Of a DNA stretch of 64,000 nt, positions 53,892 through 62,154 are shown piece after piece. The stretch covers positions 124,001 through 188,000 of the forward strand of contig NZ_PGTS01000008.1 of assembly GCF_002844235.1 (NCBI RefSeq), in the 5' to 3' direction. A model generated the notes under the pieces. The model saw only the letters and a list, made by a program, of their open reading frames with translations, was not told where the DNA came from and did no database searches. This stretch comes from Thalassospira povalilytica. Lineage in GTDB: Bacteria; Pseudomonadota; Alphaproteobacteria; Rhodospirillales; Thalassospiraceae. A program made the translations under genes and the position numbers. Every line of letters begins with the position of its first letter. Positions within the stretch are counted from its first letter, which is position 1.

Positions 53892-54458
53892 TTAGTCCTT
53901 GGCACGCTCGATATAGGTGCCTTCAACCGTGTTCACGACAATGCGCGTACCCGATTCAATATGCGGGGGCACCATCACACGAACACCGTTTTCAAGAACG
54001 GCCGGTTTGAAAGAAGAAGACTGGGTCTGACCTTTTACAACAGCATCGGCTTCGACAATCTGGAAGACGACATGTTCCGGAAGGGTCACGCCAAGCGGCT
54101 CACCTTCGAAGGATTCGATGGTAACAACCATGCCATCCTGAAGATAAACAGCGGGTTCGCCAACAAGGTCGGAATTGATCGTGATCTGATCATAGGTTTC
54201 GGTGTCCATGAAGGTGATCATGTCACCATCGGCGAACAGGTAGGTGTATTCTTTCTGCTCAAGGCGAACCTTTTCGACGGTTTCCGATGCACGGAAACGC
54301 TCGTTCAGCTTGGTGCCGGTACGAATGTCTTTAAGTTCAACCTGGTTAAAAGCACCGCCTTTACCCGGCTTTACAGCCTGGCATTTTACTGCACGCCACA
54401 GGGCACCTTTATGTTCGATAAGGTTACCCGGACGGATTTCGTTGCCGTTGATTTTCAT
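53892..54458 (-). CDS. efp: Elongation factor P
   Basis: A 188-residue translation factor that rescues ribosomes stalled at polyproline. Three beta domains: KOW-like start [26 protein letters not shown] with the modified-lysine site in KPGKGGAF (K33), a central OB domain ([31 protein letters not shown]), and the C-terminal OB domain ending [14 protein letters not shown]. Length and motifs are standard. It lies 53 bases upstream of suhB, probably in the same transcript. Confidence 0.96.
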   Translation of the reverse strand: MKINGNEIRPGNLIEHKGALWRAVKCQAVKPGKGGAFNQVELKDIRTGTKLNERFRASETVEKVRLEQKEYTYLFADGDMITFMDTETYDQITINSDLVGEPAVYLQDGMVVTIESFEGEPLGVTLPEHVVFQIVEADAVVKGQTQSSSFKPAVLENGVRVMVPPHIESGTRIVVNTVEGTYIERAKD

Positions 54459-54655
54459 GGCACCAACCGTTCTTTCAGATCACAGATTCACAATGCAATA
54501 GGGGGCACTCGCCCCATTTAAGGGGCTCTAACTATCAGTTTGGCTGTTTTGCTGCAAGCAGATTGATCAGGGTTATCGCGCATGACAGCCCGTCATTCCC
54601 GCATGGCTGGGGCCAAGCTTTTGCCACCCCTGACATTTTACGATGTCAGCCTGTC

Positions 54656-55297
54656 TCAGGCCTCGGTTGCGGCAATTGCCGCCTTGATGGCCCTGGCACC
54701 GGCTTCGGGTCCGTCCGGATAGTTCCAGACCCCGCCGGTCACGGCGACAAAATCCGCCCCGGCCAGAACAATCGGGGCGACATTGTCCGCGGTGATGCCG
54801 CCGATGGCAACACATGGCACCGTGGTAAAGGTCGTCCAGATTTCAAGAATTTCCGGTGTAACGCTGGTTTTGGCTTCTTTGGTCTGGGTCGGGTAAAACG
54901 CGCCAAAGGCAACGTAATCCGCACCCTTTTCACCAAGGATCATCGCGCGATGGCGGCTGTCATAGCACGATACACCAACGATATGTTCCTCGCCCATGAT
55001 GGCGCGCGCCTCGTCATAGCTGGCGTCTTCTTCGCCAACATGGACGCCGTCACAGCCGGACTTTTTGGCAATGTCGGGGCGGTCATTAAGGATCAGCGGA
55101 ATGTCGCGGTCGTTACACATCGGCAGGATGGTATCAATCGCCTTGCGGATTTCATCATCGCTGACATCTTTCAGACGAAGCTGCAGGCAATCAACCGCAC
55201 CGGTATCAAGAACCGACTTCAGCGTCTCGCCAAAGGATGCAAGTTCGATTTTCGGCGGGGTCAAAAGATAAAGACCGGCAAGTTCGTCAGTGTTCAC
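54656..55297 (-). CDS. thiE: Thiamine-phosphate synthase
   Basis: A 213-residue TIM-barrel enzyme that joins HMP-pyrophosphate and thiazole phosphate. Family landmarks: GLYLLTPP, CLQLRLKDVSDDEI, IPLILNDRPDIAKKSGCDGVHVGEEDASYDEAR, VGVSCYDSRH, VAFGAFYPTQTK and AIGGITADNVAPIVLAGADFVAVTGGVW. The VHVG-x-x-D and AIGGI strands mark ThiE rather than TenI-type relatives. The start is a GTG with AGGAA upstream. No TPP riboswitch is visible before it and no other thi genes are near. Confidence 0.95.
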   Translation of the reverse strand: MNTDELAGLYLLTPPKIELASFGETLKSVLDTGAVDCLQLRLKDVSDDEIRKAIDTILPMCNDRDIPLILNDRPDIAKKSGCDGVHVGEEDASYDEARAIMGEEHIVGVSCYDSRHRAMILGEKGADYVAFGAFYPTQTKEAKTSVTPEILEIWTTFTTVPCVAIGGITADNVAPIVLAGADFVAVTGGVWNYPDGPEAGARAIKAAIAATEA

Positions 55298-55360
55298 GGT
55301 GATAATTCCTGATGATTTCCTGCGTGTTATGTAACGCCTGGCGCTGCTTTTGGCAATTGC

Positions 55361-55789
55361 CTAGCCAAGGCTGGCACCAAGGCGCCGGTCGAGTTCATGA
55401 TCGGGAAGCCGGTGGTCTTCCATCTCGTATATCGCATCGGCCGGGGGCGGGGCTGTGAAAACCTGAAATCCGCGTTGCTGACCCATGTCGCGCAGGTTTT
55501 CGGTTTGCCTGTTACCAGTCGGATCAATGATCACGCCATCCAGACCGATTTCGATCGCGGCCAGTGCCCCGGACATGCGCCCGCGACAATCAAGAATGGC
55601 GCGAAAGGCCGCAGTCGGAAACTCATCGCGTGTCAGCCCGACCAGACCGGCAAACCATTGTGCCCCGTTGATTTGGGCAGCATGTTCTGGCGACAGCAAA
55701 ACAAATGGCCGGTCGGCCAACACACGACAGGCCGATCTGGCACCTTTTATGCCATGAATACGAATGACCGGATCGGGAAATACCGTCAT
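55361..55789 (-). CDS. Conserved-looking hypothetical protein
   Basis: A 142-residue protein from the ATG at 55789, placed 13 bases after the spermidine-synthase-like gene's stop, so translated together with it. Sequence includes DPVIRIHGIKGARSACRVLADRPFVLLSPEHAAQINGAQWFAGLVGLTRDEFPTAAFRAILDCRGRMSGALAAIEIGLDGVIIDPTGN. No family recognised. An alpha/beta shape with the short strands VLADRP, FVLLSP and GVIIDP is likely. It probably forms one transcript with its upstream neighbour. Confidence 0.6.
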   Translation of the reverse strand: MTVFPDPVIRIHGIKGARSACRVLADRPFVLLSPEHAAQINGAQWFAGLVGLTRDEFPTAAFRAILDCRGRMSGALAAIEIGLDGVIIDPTGNRQTENLRDMGQQRGFQVFTAPPPADAIYEMEDHRLPDHELDRRLGASLG

Positions 55790-55802
55790 CGGCAGGACCG
55801 TC

Positions 55803-56525
55803 TTACGATGCTTTGCGCGCGATATAGACCGTATTGATATCTTCACGGTCAATCAGCGGATGGCGGAATGTAATGACCTCGGCGCGAATGTCGTCAAAGG
55901 CCGCCGCCAGATTTTCTTCAAACCAGGGTTCGGGCAATTCTGTGGACCAAAGTGCAAACACCCCGCCCGGCACCAGATGTGTCGCAAGTTTCTGCAAGCC
56001 GTCCTTTGTATAAAGGCGCTTGTGATCGTCATGCAAAACATTGCCCGGTGAATGATCAACATCAAGCAGAATAGCATCATGTCTGGTATCGGGGCGTTGC
56101 GGGTTCATGCCCGCAATATCGGAAAGTGATGCCCCAAAGAAATCCGCATGAACCAGTTCGCAGCGCCGATCACCCGAAAGCTGTTCACCAAGTGGCAGCA
56201 ATCCCTGCTGGTGCCATTCGATGACTTCGGGAAGGGTATCAAGAACCGTAAGCTTTCCGGTCTTCGGATTATCGAGCGCCGCCTTTGCGGTATAGCCAAG
56301 GCCCAGTCCGCCAACCACAACATCAAGGCTGTCACCGGCAAGGTCCGCCAGCCCAAGGTCGGCCAGCGCGATTTCAGCATCGGTAAACAGGCTCGACATC
56401 AGGTATTCGTCATCAAGCTTGATTTCATAAACATCGATATCAAGGCTGAGCTCGCGACGTCGGCGCAGGCTCAAAACCCCAATCGGGGTCGGTCGATAAT
56501 CGAGTTCCTTGAACAATAGGCTCAC
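55803..56525 (-). CDS. Spermidine-synthase-like methyltransferase-fold protein
   Basis: A 240-residue protein from a GTG at 56525 with AAGGAA 8 bases before it; the upstream ORF extension is rejected. The start SLLFKELDYRPTPIGVLSLRRRRELSLDIDVYEIKLDDEYLMSSLFTDAEIALADLGL and the Rossmann motif VVVGGLGLGYTAKAAL resemble spermidine synthases and related SAM-binding proteins. Also AILLDVDHSPGNVL. It lacks an obvious polyamine partner gene, so polyamine synthesis is not proven. It lies in the place where pgk/fba would be expected after gap. Confidence 0.75.
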   Translation of the reverse strand: MSLLFKELDYRPTPIGVLSLRRRRELSLDIDVYEIKLDDEYLMSSLFTDAEIALADLGLADLAGDSLDVVVGGLGLGYTAKAALDNPKTGKLTVLDTLPEVIEWHQQGLLPLGEQLSGDRRCELVHADFFGASLSDIAGMNPQRPDTRHDAILLDVDHSPGNVLHDDHKRLYTKDGLQKLATHLVPGGVFALWSTELPEPWFEENLAAAFDDIRAEVITFRHPLIDREDINTVYIARKAS

Positions 56526-56594
56526 GGTCTGGTTCCTTTGCGTTGACCGGGCGGGCAGGGTGAGGGCAAGACTGACCGATTGGCCGCCAAAAGA

Positions 56595-56627
56595 AAAGAG
56601 CCCGAAGCAGAATACTTCGGGCTCTTT
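56595..56627 (-). terminator. Terminator after gap
   Basis: Stem AAAGAGCCCGAAG (56595-56607) pairs with CTTCGGGCTCTTT (56615-56627) around a 7-base loop. On the minus strand it is followed by TCTTTTGG. It lies 22 bases after the gap stop. Confidence 0.92.
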
Positions 56628-56649
56628 CCAAATTCGGACCAAACGAAGC

Positions 56650-57657
56650 TTAGAGGAACTTCGCCATGGCGACAGCGGTGTCGCTCATGCGGTTGGAGAA
56701 GCCCCACTCGTTGTCATACCAGGACAGGATACGAACGAAGTTGCCATCCATGACCTGGGTCTGGGTCGCATCAAAGGTCGAGCTGTTCGGGTTGTGGTTG
56801 AAATCAACCGAAACCAGCGGTGCTTCGCAAACGCCAAGAACGCCTTTAAGCGGACCGTTTGCAGCTTCTTTGATGGCGGCGTTGACTTCATCAACGGTGG
56901 TGTCACGGCCAGCAACGAAGGTCAGGTCAACCATGGAAACGTTCGGGGTCGGAACGCGGATGGCAGTGCCATCGAGTTTGCCCTTGAGTTCCGGAAGAAC
57001 AAGACCAACAGCCTTGGCTGCACCGGTCGAGGTCGGGATCATCGAAAGCGATGCCGAACGTGCACGGCGCAGGTCCTTGTGCAGGCTGTCCACGGTGTTC
57101 TGGTCGCCGGTGAAGGCGTGAACTGTGGTCATGAAGCCTTTGGTGATGCCAACGGTCTTGTTCAAAACGTCTGCAACCGGTGCCAGGCAGTTGGTGGTGC
57201 ACGAAGCGTTCGAAACGATGACGTCATCAGCGGTCAGGGTGTCGGAGTTAACACCGTAAACAACGGTCTTGATATCGCCCTTTGCCGGGGCCGAAATCAG
57301 AACGCGTTTTGCGCCAGCGGTCAGGTGTTTGCCTGCACCGGCTTCGTCAAGGAAGATACCGGTGCATTCGAATGCGATATCAACATTCAGCGCTGCCCAC
57401 GGCAGGTTCGCCGGGTCACGTTCGGAGCAAACCTTGATGGCTTTGCCGTCAATGACCAGGTTGTCGCCTTCGGCTTTGACTTCGTTGGCAAGAACGCCAT
57501 GAACGGAATCATATTTCAGAAGATGTGCGTTGGTGTTGACGTCACCCAGGTCGTTGATGGCAACAACTTCAACGTCGGTGCGACCGCTTTCAACGATAGA
57601 ACGCAGAACAAGACGGCCGATACGACCAAAACCATTAATCGCTACGCGAATAGCCAT
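56650..57657 (-). CDS. gap: Glyceraldehyde-3-phosphate dehydrogenase, type I
   Basis: A 335-residue enzyme oxidising glyceraldehyde-3-phosphate to 1,3-bisphosphoglycerate. NAD motif [16 protein letters not shown] (5-20), catalytic [12 protein letters not shown] with C153, and [12 protein letters not shown] near the C-terminus are all intact. The ATG at 57657 is clear. It follows tkt on the same strand, 113 bases apart, with a terminator between them, so it may be transcribed from its own promoter or by read-through. Confidence 0.97.
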   Translation of the reverse strand: MAIRVAINGFGRIGRLVLRSIVESGRTDVEVVAINDLGDVNTNAHLLKYDSVHGVLANEVKAEGDNLVIDGKAIKVCSERDPANLPWAALNVDIAFECTGIFLDEAGAGKHLTAGAKRVLISAPAKGDIKTVVYGVNSDTLTADDVIVSNASCTTNCLAPVADVLNKTVGITKGFMTTVHAFTGDQNTVDSLHKDLRRARSASLSMIPTSTGAAKAVGLVLPELKGKLDGTAIRVPTPNVSMVDLTFVAGRDTTVDEVNAAIKEAANGPLKGVLGVCEAPLVSVDFNHNPNSSTFDATQTQVMDGNFVRILSWYDNEWGFSNRMSDTAVAMAKFL

Positions 57658-57728
57658 TCATCCCTCCAAAATTATAATGATTGGTACCTGGGGAGTATCA
57701 ATCACGGCTTAGGGTTCAAAACCCATAG

Positions 57729-57763
57729 AAAAAAGGCCGGATCGGCATGTTACCGATCCGGCC
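57729..57763 (-). terminator. Terminator after tkt
   Basis: Stem GGCCGGATCGG (57735-57745) pairs with CCGATCCGGCC (57753-57763) around CATGTTA. It is followed on the minus strand by TTTTTTC and lies 8 bases after the tkt stop. Confidence 0.93.
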
Positions 57764-57770
57764 CTGTAAA

Positions 57771-59753
57771 TTAAACCAGTTCCTTGGTTGCTTTGACCAG
57801 CGCGTCGGCAGTGATGCCGAAATGCTCGTAAAGAACCGGGGCCGGAGCCGAAGCACCGAAACCGTGCATGCCGATAACCTTGCCGTTATCGCCAACATAT
57901 TTTTCCCAGCCAAACACCGACAGGGCTTCGATGGCAACGCGCGGTGCGCTGCCCAGAACGTCCTTGCGGTATTCCGGCGACTGGGCGTCAAACAGTTCCC
58001 AGCTCGGCAGCGAAACAACAGCGGCATTGATCCCGTATGCTTTCAGCTTGGCCTGTGCATCCACTGCGATCTCGACTTCGGAGCCGGTCGCAATCAGGGT
58101 AACCTGACGATCACCATCGCAATCGGAAATCACATAACCGCCACGTGCGACAAGGTTATCTTCACGATAGTCGGTACGCAGCGTCGGCAGGTTCTGACGG
58201 GTCAGTGCCAGAACGGTCGGGCCGCTTTCATTGGTGATCGCCATTGCCCATGCTTCTGCCGTTTCAACCGCGTCCGCCGGGCGGATGACGGTAACGTTCG
58301 GCATCGCACGCAGCGACGCAACATGTTCGACCGGCTGATGGGTCGGGCCGTCTTCGCCAAGACCGATGGAATCATGGGTCATGACATAAACAACGCGCTG
58401 GTTCATCAGAGCCGACAGACGGATCGACGGGCGGCAATAATCGGTAAAGACCAGGAAGGTCCCGCCATAGGGCAGAACGCCACCATGCAGAGCCAGACCG
58501 TTCATGGCTGCTGCCATACCGTGTTCACGGATACCGTAATAGATATACGCACCTTCATAACCGCCTTCGGCAGTAATCGGGGACTGAACGCTGGTCTTGG
58601 TGTTGTTCGAACCGGTCAGGTCGGCAGAACCACCGATCATTTCCGGGATCGCTTTGGTCAGAACTTCAAGAACGTTTTCCGAAGCCTTACGGGTCGCGAC
58701 TTTCGGCTGATCAGCGGTGATCTGCTTTTTGTAGTCGTTGAATGCTTCGATCCAGTTTTCCGGAAGTTTGCCTTCGACGCGGCGCTCGAACTCGTCTTTC
58801 AGACCAGCTTCAAGACCTTCGAAACGTGAACCCCAGGCATTGAAATCATCCGCACCGCGGCTACCGGCTGCAAGCCAAGCTTCGCGAATGTCAGCCGGGA
58901 TTTCGAACGGCTCGTAATCCCAATTCAGTTTCTTGCGCATACCGGCAAGTTCTTCGGCGCCAAGGGCAGCACCGTGCGTTGCCGAACTACCAGCTTTGGT
59001 CGGTGCGCCAAAACCGATCTGGGTTTTGCAGGCGATCATCGACGGGGTGTTGGTGGTTTTTGCCTTGGCAATGGCGGCTTCGATGGCGACCGGGTCGTGG
59101 CCGTCAATTTCCTGAACATCCCAGCCAGCAGCTTCGAAGCGCTTAGTGTGATCTTCGGATGTCGAAAGCGACGTCGGGCCGTCAATCGAAATGCCGTTAT
59201 CGTCAAACAGAACGATCAGTTTCGACAGTTTCATGTGACCGGCCATCGAAATGGCTTCCTGCGAGATGCCTTCCATCAGGCAACCGTCGCCCGCAATCAC
59301 ATAGGTGTAGTGATCAACAACATCATTGCCAAAACGGGCATTCATGATGCGTTCGCCAAGTGCGAAACCGACCGAGGTCGCAATACCCTGACCCAGCGGG
59401 CCGGTGGTGGTTTCGATGCCTGCGCCATGGCCGAATTCCGGGTGGCCGGCAGTACGGAAGCCCATCTGACGGAAATTCTTGATCTGATCAAGATCGAAAT
59501 CTTCGTAACCGGTCAGGTGCAGAAGCGAATAAAGAAGCATCGAGCCGTGACCAGCCGACAGGATGAAACGGTCGCGGTCCGGCCAGTTCGGGTGCTTCGG
59601 ATCGAATTTCAAGAATTTGGTGTAAAGAACAGTCGCAACGTCTGCCATGCCCATCGGCATGCCGGGATGTCCGGAGTTGGCTTTCTCAACAGCGTCTGCC
59701 GAGAGGAAGCGGATGGCATTGGCCATGCGGTTGTGTTCTACTTGCGTCGTCAT
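57771..59753 (-). CDS. tkt: Transketolase
   Basis: A 660-residue TPP enzyme that moves two-carbon units in the pentose phosphate pathway. TPP motif GDGCLMEGISQEA...D-NGISIDG (residues ~150-185), the central YGIREHGMAAAMNGLALHGG strand, and the C-terminal domain (VTLIATGSEVEIAVDA). Length is standard. The start MTTQVEHNRMANAIRFLSADAVEKANSGHPGMPMGMA is typical. It is upstream of gap in a sugar-phosphate cluster. Confidence 0.97.
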   Translation of the reverse strand: MTTQVEHNRMANAIRFLSADAVEKANSGHPGMPMGMADVATVLYTKFLKFDPKHPNWPDRDRFILSAGHGSMLLYSLLHLTGYEDFDLDQIKNFRQMGFRTAGHPEFGHGAGIETTTGPLGQGIATSVGFALGERIMNARFGNDVVDHYTYVIAGDGCLMEGISQEAISMAGHMKLSKLIVLFDDNGISIDGPTSLSTSEDHTKRFEAAGWDVQEIDGHDPVAIEAAIAKAKTTNTPSMIACKTQIGFGAPTKAGSSATHGAALGAEELAGMRKKLNWDYEPFEIPADIREAWLAAGSRGADDFNAWGSRFEGLEAGLKDEFERRVEGKLPENWIEAFNDYKKQITADQPKVATRKASENVLEVLTKAIPEMIGGSADLTGSNNTKTSVQSPITAEGGYEGAYIYYGIREHGMAAAMNGLALHGGVLPYGGTFLVFTDYCRPSIRLSALMNQRVVYVMTHDSIGLGEDGPTHQPVEHVASLRAMPNVTVIRPADAVETAEAWAMAITNESGPTVLALTRQNLPTLRTDYREDNLVARGGYVISDCDGDRQVTLIATGSEVEIAVDAQAKLKAYGINAAVVSLPSWELFDAQSPEYRKDVLGSAPRVAIEALSVFGWEKYVGDNGKVIGMHGFGASAPAPVLYEHFGITADALVKATKELV

Positions 59754-59875
59754 GTGATGCGGTTCCTGGGGGTTTCGCGGTCGGGCGATGAAAACACTTT
59801 AAATACGGTTATTCCATAATTAACGGAATTCGCGCGGAAGATGCCCTTATGGGGGGCATCCGTCAACCGCTTCTG

Positions 59876-60106
59876 TCAAAAAACGACGCCTGTTACCCGG
59901 ATTCCGGCTAACAGATGTGTCGGTTGTGCATGGCTGCGGTTCGCCATGCTGACCGGTTTGTGATTGGCACCCCGTGTTTTCCTGATGTTATCACCAATGT
60001 CGGCTTGTGGTGTTTTTGCCGTCAGCCGGGCAAAAATGTTGTTGATCAGGGTGTCGGGTGTTAAAGCCATGATCATGACATCTTCACAGGTCTTGATAAG
60101 GCTCAT
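59876..60106 (-). CDS. Small ORF, uncertain
   Basis: A 76-codon frame in the 420-base gap between tkt and the zapA pair. It starts MSLIKTCEDVMIMALTPDTLINNIFARLTAKTP and is weakly plausible as a real small protein. It has no clear ribosome site and no recognised family, so I give it low weight. The rest of the gap (59754-59875 and 60107-60174) shows no other feature beyond likely promoters of tkt and the zapA operon. Confidence 0.3.
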   Translation of the reverse strand: MSLIKTCEDVMIMALTPDTLINNIFARLTAKTPQADIGDNIRKTRGANHKPVSMANRSHAQPTHLLAGIRVTGVVF

Positions 60107-60174
60107 AGTGATTCGTCACAGATCAATTCGTTCTGTGGTCTAGGGAAAAACAGCAAACAATCGGGTAATAATCC

Positions 60175-60441
60175 ATGTCGCGGTTGCAACAGGCAAGTGA
60201 TCGACTGAAATCAGCATTGGACCGTCTGGAACTGGCAGCGGAGTCGGCCATCAGTCAGAAAAATCAGTCCGCCGTTTCAGACACCCAGGAAGTTGAAGCA
60301 TTGCGTGCGCAACTTTCGGCGATGCGCGCGGATTATGATCGTCTGACCGAGGCAACCGAAACGGTTTCCGCCCGGCTCGACGGTGCAGTAGATCAGCTTA
60401 AATTCGTTCTTGCCGAAGACCCCGTAAAGAAACAGGCGTAA
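60175..60441 (+). CDS. DUF4164-like coiled-coil protein preceding zapA
   Basis: An 88-residue, almost wholly helical protein (SRLQQASDRLKSALDRLELAAESAISQKNQSAVSDTQEVEALRAQLSAMRADYDRLTEATETVSARLDGAVDQLKFVL). The heptad pattern predicts a coiled coil. Its place 3 bases before zapA is the known conserved pair in alphaproteobacteria, so it is likely a division-related partner, although no function is fixed. Confidence 0.8.
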   Translation: MSRLQQASDRLKSALDRLELAAESAISQKNQSAVSDTQEVEALRAQLSAMRADYDRLTEATETVSARLDGAVDQLKFVLAEDPVKKQA

Positions 60442-60444
60442 TCC

Positions 60445-60783
60445 ATGGCACAGGTATCCATCCGCATTAATGGTCGCAGCTACGACATCGCATGTGATGA
60501 CGGGCAGGAAGATCGCATTCACGCCCTTGCGGGTTATGTGAATGACCGTGTTAAGGAAATTGCCGATGCGGTCGGCCAGATCGGGGAACAGCGTTTGCTG
60601 GTCATGACCAGCCTGCTGATTGCCGATGAACTTGGTAATGCGCAGGAACAGCTCGCAAACCAGACCCCGCAACAGCCACAACCGGTCGGTTTGTCCGATG
60701 CGCAAAGTGATGAACTGGCTGAAAATATCGAAACCATGGCTGCCCGGGTCGAAGCCATCGCCGACAAGCTTGCACAAAGCTGA
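60445..60783 (+). CDS. zapA: Cell division protein ZapA
   Basis: A 112-residue FtsZ-bundling protein. The N-terminal globular part VSIRINGRSYDIACDDGQEDRIHALAGYVNDRVKEIADAVGQIGEQRLLVMTSLLIADEL is the ZapA domain, and the rest is a coiled coil with Gln-rich linker. The gene starts 3 bases after the DUF4164-like gene and is followed by the 6S RNA, a common alphaproteobacterial arrangement. Confidence 0.93.
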   Translation: MAQVSIRINGRSYDIACDDGQEDRIHALAGYVNDRVKEIADAVGQIGEQRLLVMTSLLIADELGNAQEQLANQTPQQPQPVGLSDAQSDELAENIETMAARVEAIADKLAQS

Positions 60784-60939
60784 TTGCCGATTATCGGCGA
60801 TCCGTGATCGCGCGATGGTCAGATGCGGGGTGGGGGGCGCTGACAAATGCGTGTAATCCACTTGAAATTCCAATGACCGGGGACTAAGTTCCCGTCGCTG
60901 ACCGTTTGCGATGCGCCGTACGCGGCGATCAAGAACCCA

Positions 60940-61115
60940 GCATAAGGGGGCTGCCCTGTTCGTCAGGTTCGCTAATTCCCGGGGCCGATGCTCATTTCTC
61001 TAGGGAGCTGTCCCTTGCCAGGCCGTGGTCTGGTTATACGGCGCCCACCTGCACCTGCAGGTCACGAGGAATTACCACATGGCCAACGGCAGCGGCGGCT
61101 CCCGCTTATCTTATT
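60940..61115 (+). ncRNA. ssrS: 6S RNA
   Basis: A roughly 170-nt RNA, ends estimated from base pairing. The closing stem joins ATAAGGGGGCTGCC (near 60942-60955) with GGCAGCGGCGGCTCCCGCTTAT (near 61088-61109, interrupted). The central bulge flanks match the known alphaproteobacterial 6S pattern: GTTCGCTAATTCCCGGGGCC on the 5' side, then GAGCTGTCCC, GCCGTGGTCTGGTTATACGGCGCCCACCTG, and GGAATTACCAC on the 3' side. Location between zapA and ymdB fits the genus-level pattern. 6S RNA binds RNA polymerase holoenzyme and mimics an open promoter. The 5-formyltetrahydrofolate cyclo-ligase gene usually next to it is absent here. Confidence 0.85.
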
Positions 61116-61226
61116 GAACAAATCCCTTCTCCTTTGCGTAATGCAGTATGCGGTGCGTCCCGGATCAGGGAGCATTGCTAAAATCATGCCTGCAAGTTGA
61201 GGTATGTAAAAAACACAGGAAAGAAT

Positions 61227-62042
61227 ATGCGTTTACTTCATCTTGGCGACGTTCTCGGCCAAACCGGCCGCAAGGCAGCGCTGGAAGCATTACCGATGCT
61301 TCGCGATCGCCTGTCTGTTGATATCGCTGTGGTGAATGTCGAAAACGCGGCCCATGGTTTCGGTGTGACCGCCAAAATCTGCAAGGAATTCTACGCGGCG
61401 GGGGCGGATGTCCTGACCACCGGCAACCATGTCTGGGATCAACGCGAAATCATCGCCTATATCGACGAGGATGAAAAACTCCTGCGTCCCTGGAATTTCC
61501 CCGATGGGACGCCGGGCAATGGCGATTACGTGTTCAAAACCAGATCGGGCAAGAAGGTCTGCGTCATCAATATGATGGGCCGTCTTTTCATGGATCCGCT
61601 TTCCTGCCCGTTCCAGGGTGCGGACAAGCTGTTTGGCAAGCACAAGCTGGGCAAGAATGTCGATGCGATCATTCTGGATTTCCATGCCGAAACCACGTCG
61701 GAAAAGATGGCGTTTGGTCATCATTGTGACGGGCGTGCATCGCTTGTACTGGGCACGCATACCCATGTGCCAACGGCGGATGCGCAAATTCTTCCCAATG
61801 GCACGGCCTATCAGACCGATGTTGGCATGTGTGGCGACTTTGATTCCGTCATCGGCATGAAAAAGGAAAACTCGGTTCGCAAATTCCTGACCAAAATGCC
61901 GTCCGGGCGTTTTGAACCGGCCGAAGGCCCGGCGACCGTGTGCGGTGTGTTTGTTGAAACCGATGACAAGACCGGCCTTGCCAAACGTATTGAATCGGTT
62001 CGCATCGGCGGACGCCTTAAAGGCAGCTGGCCAAGCGCCTGA
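61227..62042 (+). CDS. ymdB: YmdB-type metallophosphoesterase (TIGR00282 family)
   Basis: A 271-residue metal phosphodiesterase from the ATG at 61227, with AGGAAAG upstream (10 extra upstream codons rejected). Motifs: RLLHLGDVLGQTGRKA with the metal Asp, VVNVENAAHGFGVTAKIC, TTGNHVWDQREI, DFHAETTSEKMAFGHHCDGRASLVLGTHTHVPTAD, and TAYQTDVGMCGDFDSVIGM. In Bacillus YmdB hydrolyses 2',3'-cyclic mononucleotides, but the alphaproteobacterial role is not defined. It follows the 6S RNA, probably with its own start signals. Confidence 0.92.
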   Translation: MRLLHLGDVLGQTGRKAALEALPMLRDRLSVDIAVVNVENAAHGFGVTAKICKEFYAAGADVLTTGNHVWDQREIIAYIDEDEKLLRPWNFPDGTPGNGDYVFKTRSGKKVCVINMMGRLFMDPLSCPFQGADKLFGKHKLGKNVDAIILDFHAETTSEKMAFGHHCDGRASLVLGTHTHVPTADAQILPNGTAYQTDVGMCGDFDSVIGMKKENSVRKFLTKMPSGRFEPAEGPATVCGVFVETDDKTGLAKRIESVRIGGRLKGSWPSA

Positions 62043-62090
62043 TTGTACCGGCAATCAGATTGCATATACGGATCAACCGGACCCGCGATG

Positions 62091-62120
62091 AAAAAAAGGC
62101 CCACCAACCGGTGGGCCTTT
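62091..62120. terminator. Bidirectional terminator between ymdB and the chemoreceptor
   Basis: AAAGGCCCACC (62095-62105) and GGTGGGCCTTT (62110-62120), with seven A on the left, between convergent genes. Confidence 0.92.
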
Positions 62121-62154
62121 GTCATTCAGATTGGAACCGTCGGGCAGGGCGCGA

